Shown here: positions 25,225 to 38,734 of the stretch, piece after piece | Numbering within the stretch: position 1 is the stretch's first letter | How the letters are laid out: the number at the start of each line of letters is the position of its first letter | Origin: Sanghuangporus weigelae | Taxonomy: Eukaryota > Basidiomycota > Agaricomycetes > Hymenochaetales > Hymenochaetaceae | Assembly: GCA_033182465.1 (NCBI GenBank) | Contig: CP137324.1 | Span: forward strand, 806,001 to 870,000 | Direction of reading: 5' to 3' | DNA length: 64,000 bases | Notes under the pieces: generated by a model | The model's input: the letters and a program-made list of their open reading frames with translations, nothing else | What the model was told of the DNA's origin: nothing | Database searches by the model: none | Made by a program: the position numbers and the translations under genes

Positions 25225-27422
25225 TCAGATCGCATCCCAGTGCGTTTGAACCTCTTCAGGATATACGGTCCCCAGCTGAGAAAGTTCATATAATTTCCTG
25301 TCATCGCAATCCAGAAGATAGTCGTCAGACATTCCGCATCCACTATCGCGAAACTGAGGATCATTGAACGTCCACATTGATCCGATAAGGAAGGAACTAT
25401 ACAACGGAATCAAAATTGTTAATGAGATAATGAGATAAAAAGTGGATAGCATACCTTGACTGCCCGACTGTCACTCGCGTCCGTAATCGAGAAGTTTGGA
25501 ATGCACGCGCATTAGCTTTAAGGCTTAGGACTAGTCTAGACCCGGCAACGTTTACTACCGCTGTCGCCCAACTTTATACACCGATAAGTGAACTCAAAGG
25601 CATCATGAACCGACCGAACGTACTATTTAGCCAGACCGACGGACTCGTTTGTTCCGATCATCCAGACGAACATGCAGAAGAACGTCGACACTATTAGCGT
25701 GTCATTAGCTTCGCAACAGTAAAAAAAAACTAAAGACACCTACTAGAAAATGTGAGGAAATAGAGTATCCCATCTCGGTATAAGATCGACGAAATAGGAT
25801 GGTACACGTTGTTTTTCGCTTCCCGAATTGCTTTCAGCGTCGTTAACGTGAAGAGTAGACTTTCAAGGAACAAGCTCGGCAACCAGACTGTCCAAAGCAT
25901 CGACGATATCTATTTCAAATGATGAAGAGAAGGACAATAATTTCGTCAGTGCACACGATCATAAAGGGTCAAATTTAGACAAGAGTCGGGGACATCGGAT
26001 TCGTCGGTCAGTCCAGGGTCAAGCATGAGATGAAAAACCCGAGCCCGGCCTGAACGATGAAACACGCCGGAGGATAGAGAAGGGAAGGGAAAGGGAGATT
26101 GGGCGGACGTACCTCCTCATAGCATGTGTTGAAATAGGGCTCGACGGCCAGTGTGGCTAATGATCAAAAACCGATTCAGCACGGACGGCATGAAGAGTGC
26201 AAATAGGAGGAAAAGGGAGAAATATAAGTGCGACGAAGAAACTAGACATCAGCGGAGCTGTTTTCGTCTGATATTACAGCTCTTCGACCCTGTCCTCGGC
26301 GGATGACCCCGCAATGTCGCGCAGCGATAATTTGCTGTCTTATTCTCGTATACGCGTGAGCAGCGCCAGAGGTGACGCCGAAGTTGGAGGAACAGATGTG
26401 ACGAAATAAAAAAAGAAACTCACCTTGTCCATGCCACAGCGCGATACCAAGCAAGACCATCGTCAGGATGACATAGACGATCCAGGAGGACCATAGTAAA
26501 AGTTTGATATTTTTCCCACCGCCGAACAGGGCGTGAACACGCATAGCAACGAGACCTGCGCATATGTCGCATTAGTGCCATGTGATCGAAGTTTGACAGA
26601 AGGTAGGGATGCCCAGGTACTCACCATGCAAGCTCATGAAGGAAATGAAAGTCAAGTACGCCTCAAGCCATACCCACACATTACAGCTAATCGACAAGTG
26701 ATCTCGTTAGGAAAATGATTCGTCCAGCATGTCCAAAAACGTACAACTGAAGAAGATCGTAAGTGCATTATCAAACCTTGATCTGCGCGTCCAATTAAAA
26801 GGCGACATACATGATGACTAGGAGAGCTTGCCAATCCAAGCCGATCTATATTAGCACAGGCACAAGGACGATCAGATGGACAGTTGTTTACACAAGGAAC
26901 ACATGAGATGAAACGTACCATAAATATCAACTGCAAGCATCAGCGGACTATTGAAACAGATTAATCATATGCATCAGCCGAAGATATGCTGCAGAAATGA
27001 AATACCAACACTATGTATCGATTCTAAAGCCCATCAGTCAATCTCTACTCTGGAGCGAGCCTCAGCGAAAACTTACCGCAAGAAAGATTAGGGAAATATG
27101 ACTCTTTGGAGCCTTCCAAATAAGCTCAATCTAACTGGCAATCAGGATTCCTGCTAGCCTTCGACAACTGCACGACATACCTCTTGATGAATCTGTAAAA
27201 GGACTAGATTACCTTCTGTACGTTCAGCGATGGAGGAAAGACTACTCACCGTTAGAGAATAATCATACAAAAGAAGGGCAAAGCCTGAAAGAGTCAAGTA
27301 TCTGCTTGAAGTTAAGTGAAATTCATGATGGTAGATGTTACGAGTACTCACTGGCTGGCCCTTACAATCGGAGCAGCTTGCTCGAGCGCCTCAAGTGTCT
27401 CCTGTAGCATTGCGTCCGCCAT
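25225..27422 (-). CDS. DUF6533-type multi-pass membrane protein
   Basis: Basidiomycete-specific integral membrane family with seven predicted spans; function unknown. The start at 27422 gives MADAMLQETLEALEQ. The DUF6533 signature follows across small exons: QYLTLSGFALLLYDYSLT (Gln split by an intron), IHQEIELIWKAPKSH, then a short exon ending IFLA. Further exons give SPLMLAVDI, a Cys-rich loop CRLAVMCGYGL, MSLHGLVAMRVHALFG (the arginine after a helix is typical) and WIVYVILTMVLLGIALWHG. The C-terminal exon probably ends at 25225 with an acidic tail (SDDYLLDCDD). The many tiny exons make borders uncertain, especially at 25450-26240. Such genes occur in large families in agarics. Confidence 0.75.
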
Positions 27423-29144
27423 ATTGTGCTATGATAACACAGAGAGAAACCGCATCCAAGCGTCGCAAAGGATAGAAGGGAAGAATGAACGAGAACAAGA
27501 AAGCACAATAGAAGTAGGGAAAAGGAGACTCGTAGCTACTTCACGGGAACCCTTTATGTATAGAGCTAACGGAAGTAAATGAGATCGATCGTGTGAATCA
27601 AAGTGAACAAGATCGGAGCCGTAGGTTCAGGAGCACCGGTCACCGGCAGAGCCGCAGAGTTCATATAAGAGAAATGTTGGGGCAGATGATGAGGTACCAG
27701 CTTTTAAGCTTGCGAAAAATAGCATAGGTTATTAACAATCATGCACCCGATGCAGTGCCATCGTATTGGGCGATGGAAGAGAAGAGTATGCCCTAGAACA
27801 AATAGGCGATCTGATTGTGTTCACTACGAGTATGTAGAAATGGACTGCAAATTACCCTCGCCGGAATTAGCTTGGATCAATCCGAGTCGGGAAGAAGAAT
27901 ATTCCGGGGTGGATTTGGATGAGGGCTAGGATGCACAGCTTGGAAGCATGTGCACTGCGCTGACGGTATTCATCCACTCCAAACAAGGAGACCACCAAAT
28001 AGTCTACCGGGCAGTGCCGCGTGAGCTGCAACGTGGTGTCCCACGGAACCTGTTTCTTGAAAGCTTGATTTGAACTGAGACAGATTAGCAGATGAAAAAT
28101 AACATACCAGGATTCATCTTATAGAGCGACTCGGAGAAACCGAGCAGACGCGGATCTCTATCAGCATCGTGATGGAGGGAAATGAGAAGTCTGCGGGCGC
28201 CATACACGAGATATTAGGGCTCTTCAGGGCGTGCAAATCTGCAAGAGAGATAGCAACAAATTTGGCCGAACTGGGCTATTGATAGAGGTGATGACGGGAA
28301 TGACAACAGGTATTAGGTTTGGATTGTGCGATGGTTTGAGACACGATCGGTTTCTGTGAAGACGCGTGCTGCTCATCGCTGTCACCCGCACCGACTGGGC
28401 GCCAATTTCGAGAAGCAATCGCATTTCTTCAGCTCCGCGAAAGAAGCATAGCATCTAACAGTGATAGCTCAGCAAAAGGAACAGATACTATTAGTATCCG
28501 AGGATAACATAAGAAACTTCTGCCCCAGTCTTGCTCGCTGTTCAGGGCCAATGAACCCAATACGACACGATTTGAACGCATCTCCTGTGACCAGTCAGGT
28601 CCAGAAATCTTGTCTCTCAAATGGGTGGAGCATCAGTGAGATCGCGAATCTGTCAGAAACATGCGGCTGCTCAGTGAGAAGGGTTGGAGAACTGCACATC
28701 AAGCAGTGACAATTCGTACCACAGTTTCAGCATGCAGCGGCGACTTGCCAAGGGTGAGACATCAAGTCAAGAAAGAATATCGACTGTAGACAAAATAAGG
28801 AGTGATGGTCTTCTCTGTATTGCGGAACGAGGTGACGGGAGTCAGAAGATAATCGTATCAAGACCACCAGCGAAAGTCGCAAATTTTCCCTGTCTTAGAA
28901 TCATTAATCACTTTAAAGAAGATCAGATGCTTCTCAAGTGCTTGGTCGTTGTGAAACGAATATTCGGAATATGATTAATATTGTTGAGGAATGTACGTCC
29001 GTGATGAGTGCTGAAGACCTGAGGGAAAGAGACGACGCGACGGACTGTCCCAGGCGCGACAGATCTGGAGGGCGTACGCGTATCAGGTTCTCATTCATAC
29101 ACTACAACAGCTCTATCTTTGCATGTTCAACGACTGAGCTCTAC
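27423..29144. other. long divergent intergenic region
   Basis: About 1.7 kb between the DUF6533 gene (-) and the UNC80-like gene (+). Small frames at 27741-27929, 28224-28454, 28461-28709 and 28684-28974 have no motif or intron structure. The frame into 29145 opens at 28938, but the upstream codons look like leader rather than protein. No repeat is obvious. Confidence 0.45.
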
Positions 29145-32100
29145 ATGAGCTCGCGACCGCCTCCAAAGAAACCATCAGGATCGCGGCCCAATGTTCGCAA
29201 GCTGCTTTCGAAAGACTCCTTCTCATCACTTGCTTCATTCTCTAAACATGGCCGTGAGGCCTCCCAGCCAGAGGTCCACGATAATTCGACAAGTAGTAGA
29301 ATAGCAAAGCCTTTGGCATTGCCGACCTTGAATGAAAGCCATGGTAATAAAGAAGCAGCACGGCCATGGACGAAAGAAGAGCTGGTCTCGTCCCCCGTAT
29401 CGCCGCCGAAGGACGCCCGTGGCCCTTTTGATGAATATGCATCGTCTGCGAATGCTCAGTCAGTGAAACTCAAAGTCTCCAAACCAACTCTGCCTTCCGA
29501 GAGCTCTTCAAGGATACTCCCAACCGGTCAGAGTACGGTATCATTCGCTACAGAGCCTTCACGGTCGTCGACGTCTTCTCCACCACCAGTTTCTCCTTCA
29601 AGAGTTCGCTGGGATCAGCTGCGACAGCACGTCCTCCCCTCGTCTACTGCGCCTTCTCCGGACCCTAGCTTCACGTCATTTTCACAGCTAAACTTAGCTA
29701 CTCCTGTCCCAGCATCACCGCGTCCGTCCCGCTTTGCAGCGCGTTTCGGTTTCCGACAAGTGGTGAATGAAGCTCGTGAAGCTGCCGATGACATTACACG
29801 ACGATTTGCGGAGGACGTGCAGAGAGCATGTCGGTCTGTGCGATTCGGCGACTCGAAACCTTCTAAGCCCGAGCGAGAGGCTACTCAAGCGAGTACGTTC
29901 GGTTCGACATTACATCTTCCATTCATGTCGTCCACTTCACTTCCACTTTCCGCTAACATGAGCTCTAATAATTTGTCGGCACCGAGTTCCTTCAGAGCAC
30001 TACGTACTGCACCGTCCACAGCGAACCTTGCATCGAGTGCCGGATGGAGGACTGCAACACTCAGTAATCTTCAGAGTATAATAGCGCGTTATGCTTCCGT
30101 TACTATGATGGAGAAATCAACATTGCCTCTTGAGAAAGAGGTTCTTTCGGCTCTTCTGATTCCTTTCCTCAGTCATAGCACCGCACAGGATGCAAATGAC
30201 GAGAGGCAAATGTCATTAGAAATATTCGAGTTGATCGTTCGTAGATGGAAGGCACCTTCACCAGGAGTAAGTCTATGCTGCTGCCTCACGGAATGTAAAC
30301 TTATGCTCTCTCAGGGCAATATTGACAGATGTTTATGGTGCTGTAAGGCTGCTACGGCTCCAGCTTCAGGATCACGAACTCGTCTTCTATGCATGCTCAA
30401 CAATTTCTTGAGCTCTGGGGACAGTCCATTATCTTCACCTCCAGCGCTTCTGACGATACTTCCCAATATCGCATTGCTCGTTTCGCATTGTCAAACTTAC
30501 GATCCCTCGCGCTCCATCTCAATGGCTGATAAGGCAGATGACCTCGCTTTTGTGCATGACCTAATAAAGAAAACGATAAGGGGAGATTGTGGTCAACTAG
30601 ACACGGACGAACTCGAGCAGACCTATCAAGCTTTGTTTTTGAAGAGCGATAGCGAGGATGATCTAAGAGCAGGCCTGTGCATCGAGGCGCTCGCTAAATG
30701 CCTTGAGTTCGGGATGTCGCAGCAGAAGAGAGCTATGCTCCGCGTCATGGAGGTGAGTTCTGAAAGGCACTTACAACTCTGCCTTTTGAGACGATTGACC
30801 TGTAAAATTGTGTACTGTAGAAATATTGGCCCACTCCAGACCTATCAAAGCCGTCGACACCTTTACGATCCAAGATCCATCTAAGCAAGATAAACTCGTT
30901 CCTTCGCCCTGTGTTGAGCATGCTTCAAGACTCACTGGACGCGTCAAAGCTCGGTGTTTTGGATTACAGGATAATAACTCAGTTATTGACCGCTCGAGTC
31001 CTGCCCGAGATAGATATTTTGACGTCTACAGATGATTCTTTGCAAGATGTTCAGTATTTGGCTGTTAGGGTGATATTGACGTTGCTTGGTTCGGAAGTAG
31101 ATGACGAGGAGGAAGAGGATACCTTCATTACTAGTCGGCATCACGAACTCAGAGACATCGTTCTTGATTGGTTAAATGGAAAGGCTTCACCATGGCAAGA
31201 AGCACTGCAGAAAGAATTGAAAGGTTTTGTGAGTAATTTCATTTCATTCTACGAGGGTCTTTTCGTTTCTTATACTACAGCCAGGCTGCAAGTGCTGATT
31301 GGAAGAGTGTGATCTCGATAACATCCAGATTGCTTTTTACACTACCCGAGAACAGTCGGAAGATTGTAGTAGGCATGATGATTCCGCAATTTCAAGAGGT
31401 AAGAAAGCTCTTCGCAGTGCACAATTCCATCTCACCAAGAATCCATTCAGCGTATAGTCGACGACTTTCCGGGATCTTCGAATGATCATTTGTCACGCCT
31501 GCTCGTTTCGTTCGCAGTCATACATCCCCAAGTATTCTACAAACCCCTGTTCGTCTGCGCCGCTTCTGTTAAAGAGGAGACAGTAGCACGCCAGCTTGCA
31601 ATTCTCATCGGAATCGAGCATTATATGCCAAACTTCTGGACTAGTGATGCGGAGATGGTGAGTGTGGCATTGATGAGTGATCCAGGTGGATCGGGCCTTG
31701 GGAAGGGCAAAGCGAAGGAAGGTCAGACTCCGATGTGGAGCAAAGCTAGACTCGGGCAGACAATTGTTTTACTTGAGTTGGTGAAGAAACTTAAGAGCAT
31801 CAGGGAAGAGTTTCATGACAAACGGGATAATGCCATGGTGATTCGTCCGCTTCATGGTTGGTTCTTCTTATTTAACCAATCACATTTCAGGGCTTGAACG
31901 GGGCTGTTGGAAAGGTCATCAAGTTTGTGACTGCTCTTGAAACAAGACTGGCGATTCTGATCGAAGCGAAGGTAACAAAACATTTCGCATCTTTCGCACC
32001 GTTCTGTTGACCGAAACCACAGGAACAAAGCGCGCTCCTTCCGCTGTCGCAACGTATTCTGTTTGCTAGCTTGTTCCTTGAGATCAGACTTCTTACCCGA

Positions 32101-35100
32101 TCTCTGAAGTCGTACGTCCAATACAATTTAGTAAGTTGCTCGCTCGCTAATATATGCATTTGAGCAGGACAGCTTGGCTCCCTCGAATCATTTCCTGGAC
32201 TATGCAGTTTGGCGACGACCCTGAATCACAGACGACCTGGCTTCCGTCTATTACAGAAGATCTTCACGATGAGATCGATGAGATCTGGACGAGGCTGGAT
32301 GTCGTTTATTCGCTCACAAGAGCCGGTATGAAGCCTGCCAGTCAAGTAGGTACTCTTTTCCATCTCTCTTCTTAAATTAACTTCCTGCGTATAGCGAAGG
32401 AACACCACCGTCGTGTCTCCGAAGACAAATGGCTCATTTCCTGATGGATCATCTGACTCACGAGAAAGCCTCGTTAACTCGCGTATCGAGTTTCTGGACA
32501 AACTGCCAAAGAATCCACTTTGCAGCTTCCTCGCTGTTCTTGTTGCGCTGTCCGGTGTCTTGAAGCGGGAGGACTACGCTCGGCTCGGATGTCTTGTTTG
32601 GGATAAGTGTTTGAGCCTCACCGACACCCAGGCAGTAATTCATGTACGTAGTGGATCTCTTGCACTGCATTATATTTTCCTGACATGGCACTGCTAGGCT
32701 TGCTTCGTTTGTATGCAGTGTGCGGAGAAGGCACAGGATAAGTTCATCGGACTATTGCTTGCTCGTCTGCAAAGGTGCCATAATTTTCTCGTTGACTTGT
32801 AATGCTAATCTGAGTCACGCTCTTAGTCCTATCGTTGCTATTCGTAGAACAACCTTGCATAAGTTGGGCATTATATCAAACTGGCGATTCCGTCTGCTGT
32901 CGGTAGCTTACATCACAGATCGGAACTACCGTCGACCCTTCAAACTCGCAAGGCCTCCTCTAAACTTCGTCGCTACCGACATTGGGGACAACAAATACAT
33001 TACAGAGGATGATCTGGAGGAAGCGGCCTCGGGTAAAAGTCATGCGCTTCCGCTGGATATCAGACGTCGACTCAATGAGATTGGCTGGGACGACGAAGAA
33101 AGGCCTATTGATCAGCAACTAGAATGGCGCAGGACTCCAATGTCTCTACTGAGCAGCACTCAACTTGATCAATTGTCAACTTCGGATGCAGCAAATGATG
33201 ACAGCCGCTTTTCTGACCAGAGTCCAAGCCCTAGTCCGACGAGTTCTGGGAACTCCCCGTCCTTGTCTTCCAACAGCGAGGGGGGACTTCTTCGTCGCAA
33301 TTCTTCCTCGCACGGTCGCCATGCTGGAAAGAGAAGGCCGGTGTTTGTACAGCCACTTATCGCCATCTTCCTTCCGCTTGCAAGGTTAGCATTAGACAGC
33401 GATTTTTCAGTAGCATCCATGGCGAGAGACTTGATCATGGACTACATGCGGGACGACCCTTCTGTCCTCTGTCGCCCAGTCATGGATATTCTTTCAGGGA
33501 ATGTCGAGCTTATTGACAATGCAGTCAGCACACTGTGGACTTTTCTCCAACTGAATAGGATTCTACCTCCGCGTCTGACGCATCATACGTTCAATCACTT
33601 GGCCGGATTTTTGAAGTTATTGGCGAAGGATCCTTCAACTCATGCTGGTCTCCATATTCTTGCCCAGACCGTTCCGTCTCTTGCCAAGTTCGCGCCCCAG
33701 GTCAGCGAAATGTCTGTGAGAGCTATTCGGCGAGGGAAGATCGAGATTTTCTTGTTTCCGTCTGGTTCTCTCTATTTTCCGGAGTCCGCCCCACCTGGCT
33801 CAATGTTCCCAAAGAGTCCGCTCTCCACAACGAACCCTTTCGAGAGCTATCCGAAATATCTAGTCGATCTGATAATGATACGAATGTCACAGAATATGCT
33901 CTTTGTCGAGTTGTTAAAGCGCCATCCCCAGGACGTGCACGTTATTCGCAAGAATTGGATTCCATTGGTACTTCCTGACGTCACTGACGGCCCCGGCGAC
34001 AGCGACATGGTTCCGCGACGTTCTCGTAGGAAGACGATACCTGAGCACAGCAAGACCGGCTTTAGGCTATCTCTTTCATTCTCCAGAACCCACCTGTTGT
34101 TTGTGGCACAAGTATTCCGATGTTTGACGCGACATCTCAATGTCCGAGATGAATTGGTCATGTTCCTCGATGGAGTCAACAGTATATTGCTGCGTCATGG
34201 TGATGATATTGGGATTGTCGCACATGCGTTGATAGGTATGTTATGGCATCCGCTTTTTTTATCAGTCACTGAACACGGTCATTCTTCAGTCTACATGATT
34301 GCAAGCACCCGTTTCCGTCGGCTCATGTCATCCGGTTCAGGATTCACCATCTTCCTGCCGACTCTGATCAAGATCTATTGTGAAGCAGAAGGCGACCCCT
34401 GCATTCGAGAAGCTATTGAATATGCCTTCCATCGATTCTTTGCAGTCCACGAAGAAGTTTTTGTTTATCAAGCTCTGCAGGTCGTTTCCGGCATGATCTC
34501 ACAGCCTGCCGCAGACAGCGCCTGGATATCAAGTCGTGTCTATCATCTGTTATCCACACTAAAGGCTATGCCTTTAACAAATGATGCTGCCGGAATCCGT
34601 GATGCCAATAGAGACCAGGAGGAGGAAACAGCACTGGTTATAACAGCCGACGAGAGACCACAGATTTTTCTAGCATCGTTACGTAATAAGGAGAACAAAG
34701 GTGGTGCCGAAAAACTCAAAACGTCACTTTCGGTGGAGATTTTCGACAAGAAACGATTTCACCCTGACAACGTCATCCGAATGTTATTGACTGTCATTGC
34801 GCACGACCACACGGTTCGTCGGGCGCAATGTTTCGTTCGTCTATTTCGATACCTTGTTCCCGACTTATACGATGCGTCGACCTCTGCACGTAACGTCCTC
34901 AAAGAAGCTGTTGAGGCGCTTGGAGGTATCATAGCATCCAAGGCTAACAAAGCCAAGGGAACGGAGATTGTGCCGAGATCTAGCGATACGGGAACTGAGA
35001 ATTCCAAACCGGATTTCATGGATTTAAGCAAGGTCTTCGGCAATCTTTCATCGCCGTGTGATCTGCAGGTGATGCGATCCGACTTCTTGTTTATTTTCGC

Positions 35101-37240
35101 GGCGTACGTACGTTGTGGGGGTGCCCATCGGGATGCTGGCCTTCAGAAGGCCCTTGAAATTGCTAAGATCCTCCTCAGGGAATCTTCCGCTTCTCCTGAA
35201 GCTGTCGATTCGGTGCGCCTGTTTCTTGAGCAAATTGGCGAGTCGTTTAGCAAGAGACAGGATGTGAAATATGCCATCACCCTACTGAAGGAGTTCGCGA
35301 TTATCATCCGCATGCACGGGATCGTATTGGATTTGAGTGGCTTGCTAAACAGCTTGGTGACGCTATGTTCTGCTCCGACATTTGCTAACGATAAGAAATA
35401 TTCGGATGTCGTTGTGACTCAGATTTGCTCTGCCGCGTTGGAAATATGCGAGATGGCTGCACAGGAAAACATCCTATCTGATATCAAGTTCGTTCCTAGC
35501 CTCGTCACCCTCCTCGCTCACTCCGTTTGCCTCTTCGGCTCGGACGTGGTCGGAGAGCTTGAAAGAAGAGATCCCTCACCTGCATTTCTCACCTGCGTAG
35601 TGCTGCCGTTCGTATTCCAACTACGAACGACCACTGAACTTGCTACGCAGACACAGTGGACCGACAGCTGGCGTCAAGGTGCGCATGCACATGCATGGGT
35701 GAGACTTTTATCATTCGCATTGGCTGCCTTTCAAAATCAGCACGGTGCAAGCCTGAAGACGCGGGGTTCCCTAAGACGGTCGCCATCATTCAACGAGGAA
35801 GCGGCCGACCCCTCTGTAGGGGTGGATCTGGAGACAACTAAAGGGTCCATCAGAAAAGCGAAACGTCGCCCCTCAGGTCAGAGTAACGCTGTTACATCTG
35901 TACGTCTTGCCATGGCTTTCATTACGCTCAAGGCCGTGATGCTACGTGGAGAGGAAGATATTTCAACGGTTTTCCCGGGTGCATGGCTTCGCGTTGCAGC
36001 GATTTTACGATCTATGCTTCGAGATGGAAATGCAATGTTTGCTCTTAGGCCCCAAGTTCCTTCAGCACCACCGTCTCCTGTCCTATCACCACTGTCCAGT
36101 ACTACGTTTACCGAGTTTACCGATAAATCGCCTGAGAAGAAACATAAGCGATCTTCATCCGCAACGTCAGACCTCTTCCTACAAGCACCGTCCAAATCAT
36201 CCCGACCGTCCTCTCCTACCAGATTTCCTTCACGCCGAAATAGCTCGCAGCAACTCCCTTGTCCGCGGATAGTAGACTACCTCACGTGGTCAATACTGGA
36301 ATTTCTCTGCCTCCGCAGGTCACCCCTCTGCGTCCAACTGCGCACATACATGTACGAGAGAGTAGTTCCGTTGAGTGATTTCCTTCAAAGTGATGATTCC
36401 GTCGCTGGCGAAGTGAGGTTCAGGAATTTTCCTAGGAGAAAATCAGTTCGACCGATTAGTACGATATACACAAGGCCGAGGTATAAGTCTGACTCTACAG
36501 CAATCACTCCAGACGCTTCACCGCGGCTTGGACCATCGGACCCGGGTATCATGACGGCGAATAATCTGCCGAGCTTGTACGGTTCGACTGGATATACTGG
36601 TATTGACTACAACACGCCGACTGCTAAACGGATAAAAGGAAGGCCACCAATCACGCCCCTCGGAATATCCGCGCGGCCTCCAATCACCTTCCTTTCTCCG
36701 TCATTCATGCCGGCCTCAACTTCAGCGGATTCTCATTTACCGCAATCACAGTCCGTTGAAAGCGTGGGCCAGAATGACATGGCAGTAGATGCACGCGATG
36801 CTCTCGCCTTTACTGTTCTGCGATCCCCTGGACTTGTCCAGCGGACTTTTGAGCGAATACGCATTGTCCAGCGCTGCCTCGGATATAACACGTACCTCCC
36901 TATTCCTGAGGCTCTAACAAAACCTGAAGTAGCCATGCTGAGTAATCCGCACACTTTTGAAGGCGGGACAGGTAGCATAACTGCCTCAGTAAGTCCGCGC
37001 ACGACTCTGCTTATGAACTCGGACGAGGAACCGGAGGTGCAAGCGTGGACGAAGAGGAAGGCTGCGATGCAGTTGATGACGGAAGCAGAGGACTTTCTGC
37101 GTGCATGGCAAGTGGAGTCGGGTGTGACCGCATCTGGTTCAGACACAGGTCATAAAGATGGGCCATTTGGTGCATCTGCTAGTGCTGAAGGAAATCTTGA
37201 TGCTAGGAGTAGCTTGTCGACAGGAGAAACGACTTCTTGA
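29145..37240 (+). CDS. giant UNC80-like helical-repeat protein
   Basis: Start chosen at MSSRPPPKKPSGSRPN. The first 260 residues are Ser/Pro-rich and disordered, with a block VRWDQLRQHVLP and FAARFGFRQVVNEAREAADD. The rest is alpha-helical, HEAT/armadillo-like, spread over about ten exons to 32820 and then one very long exon (about 32,825-37,240). Conserved-looking blocks are ISNWRFRLLSVAYITDRNYR, RPPLNFVATDIGD, RRLNEIGWDDEE, FVQPLIAIFLPLARLALDSDF, MARDLIMDYMRDDPSVLCRP and YLTWSILEFLCLRRSPLC. Total roughly 2,400 residues. The layout recalls fungal relatives of animal UNC80, a partner of the NALCN channel; the fungal counterpart channel would be Cch1-Mid1. The alternative is another giant scaffold such as Furry/Tao3, whose signature blocks I do not see. 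Frame at 30270-30420 is unclear. Confidence 0.7.
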
Positions 37241-37750
37241 TTTCATTTATTTATTTATTCCGTTGAAACCTTTTTTCATCATTCATATTGTCCTTTGCAA
37301 GATAGCTCTATTTAATTTTGTTGAGAAAATTAGTGTACTGTAATTAATATTGCTATTCCATTCCCTCACGTTCGGGTTTTATTATTTTTCCCGATGTAAA
37401 CGACTATCTTAGGGCGTACGCACCTGTTCTTATTACAATCTGCTCACTTTATAATGAATCACGCATAGACCTGTTCCAATTCCTCGGGATTGATCTCTGT
37501 GAGTCTGAAGGCGGCTTACGACTGGCTTCAACTCCCGTGATGTACCAACTTGTACCAACTACCAACAACATAACTCGACTTGGGCTAGATAGTAATTCAG
37601 ATCAAATACCGTGGAATCTCACCGGCCTTTTCACCTTGCCGCCATCAATTGGCATGGAAGAACATCTCAAATCCCGCTTCAGGTTCACCAATCGAAGATC
37701 TCTCATCTTTCCCAACTTTTCTTCGTACGTGCTGACCAGAACTGCTGATA
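37241..37750. other. intergenic promoter region
   Basis: 3' flank of the giant gene and upstream region of the acyl-CoA synthetase-like gene. It has a short direct repeat (TGTACCAACT twice, near 37540-37560). A frame at 37537-37764 shows no family. Confidence 0.5.
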
Positions 37751-38734
37751 ATGGTCTACGTTAAGAGCCTCTACCCTCCCATCCCAGCTCTGCCCCCGCT
37801 TAATGTTCATACTCTACTTTTTGAGAGACCGCCTGGCAACACAATCCCATGCGATTTTGTTGTCCATATCGATGGCCTCACCGGCGAAACGAGGACATAC
37901 GGTCAGTTCGTAGAACGGATTAGGGACTGCGCGACTGCGCTCGCAACACCTGTAGGTCAGGGTGGACTGGGCATTCGCCATGACGGACTCGAAAGGGAGA
38001 TCATTGCTATCTTCTCACCAAATTGCTTGGTATACTTTTCAATTTGTGCGACTTCTACCTGTAGGCTCACTTTCGTATTAGGATTATTTTGTAATGGTAC
38101 ATGCTGCACTAGTCCTGACAGTGCCATTTGCTCTCCTGCCATCTAAGCCGACAACAGCCGAGCTCGTTTATTTGCTCAAGAAATTGAAGTCTGGCGCGGA
38201 TTCGGTTAGAGTTCGCTTGTTTACGCATCCGTCGCTATTAGAGCAGGCACGAGCTGCTACAAAGCTAGCTGACCTTCCGCTCGATCAAATCTACCTGTTG
38301 AGTAAAGGAACGGCGAGATCCAAGACCATTGAACTTTGCTCCCTAATCGAGAATGTTTCGAAAAAGAAACTCGCTCGGCAGGCAGTTGTTCCAGCCGAGA
38401 AGAATACACTTGCTTATTTAATATTTTCAAGTGGTACAAGTGGACCTCCAAAAGGTACATTCTTCCGATGATTGCCGCAGTTCCTGGTGGATTTGATCAT
38501 TTTGCCGCTAGCTGTTATGGTGTCTCACGGAAACTTATGTTTCTCAACGATGCAGTCGATTGTTGGTAGAATGGAGGAAGTACGATATACACCGGTAAGC
38601 CATCAAGTGGATTATTCCGTCACGTTGCTTGCTAACTATAGTTCGCAAGGCACCGAAGGAGCCTATTCCACCGGCTCGTTGGCTTTGCTTCCTGCCTTTC
38701 TATCACTCGATGGGACTTCATTTCTTTATTCTTA
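37751..38734 (+). pseudogene. acyl-CoA synthetase / 4-coumarate-CoA ligase-like, 3' half lost to a transposon
   Basis: The adenylate-forming N-terminal half is clear: MVYVKSLYPPIPALPPLNVH, then FERPPGNTIPCDFVVH, RTYGQFVERIRDCA and AIFSPNCL, an intron (38030-38081), DYFVMVHAALVLTVPFALLP, the AMP-binding loop YLIFSSGTSGPPK spliced to AVMVSHGNL, and RWLCFLPFYHSMGL. Introns keep frame. At 38735 the foldback element starts inside the codon after FFIL, and translation enters the element and stops soon after. No C-terminal half (YRGD or the hinge Lys region) is seen anywhere downstream in the window. The normal product is about 550-580 residues, so this copy should be inactive for CoA ligation. Confidence 0.85.

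Noticed and set aside
28461-28974. Overlapping plus-strand frames upstream of the UNC80-like gene
   Set aside because: Short, no motif, not joined to the gene by credible splices.
37751-38734. Nonribosomal peptide synthetase or alpha-aminoadipate reductase adenylation domain
   Set aside because: The PFYHSMGL block and the short N-terminus fit stand-alone acyl-CoA synthetases better; no carrier or condensation domain is nearby.
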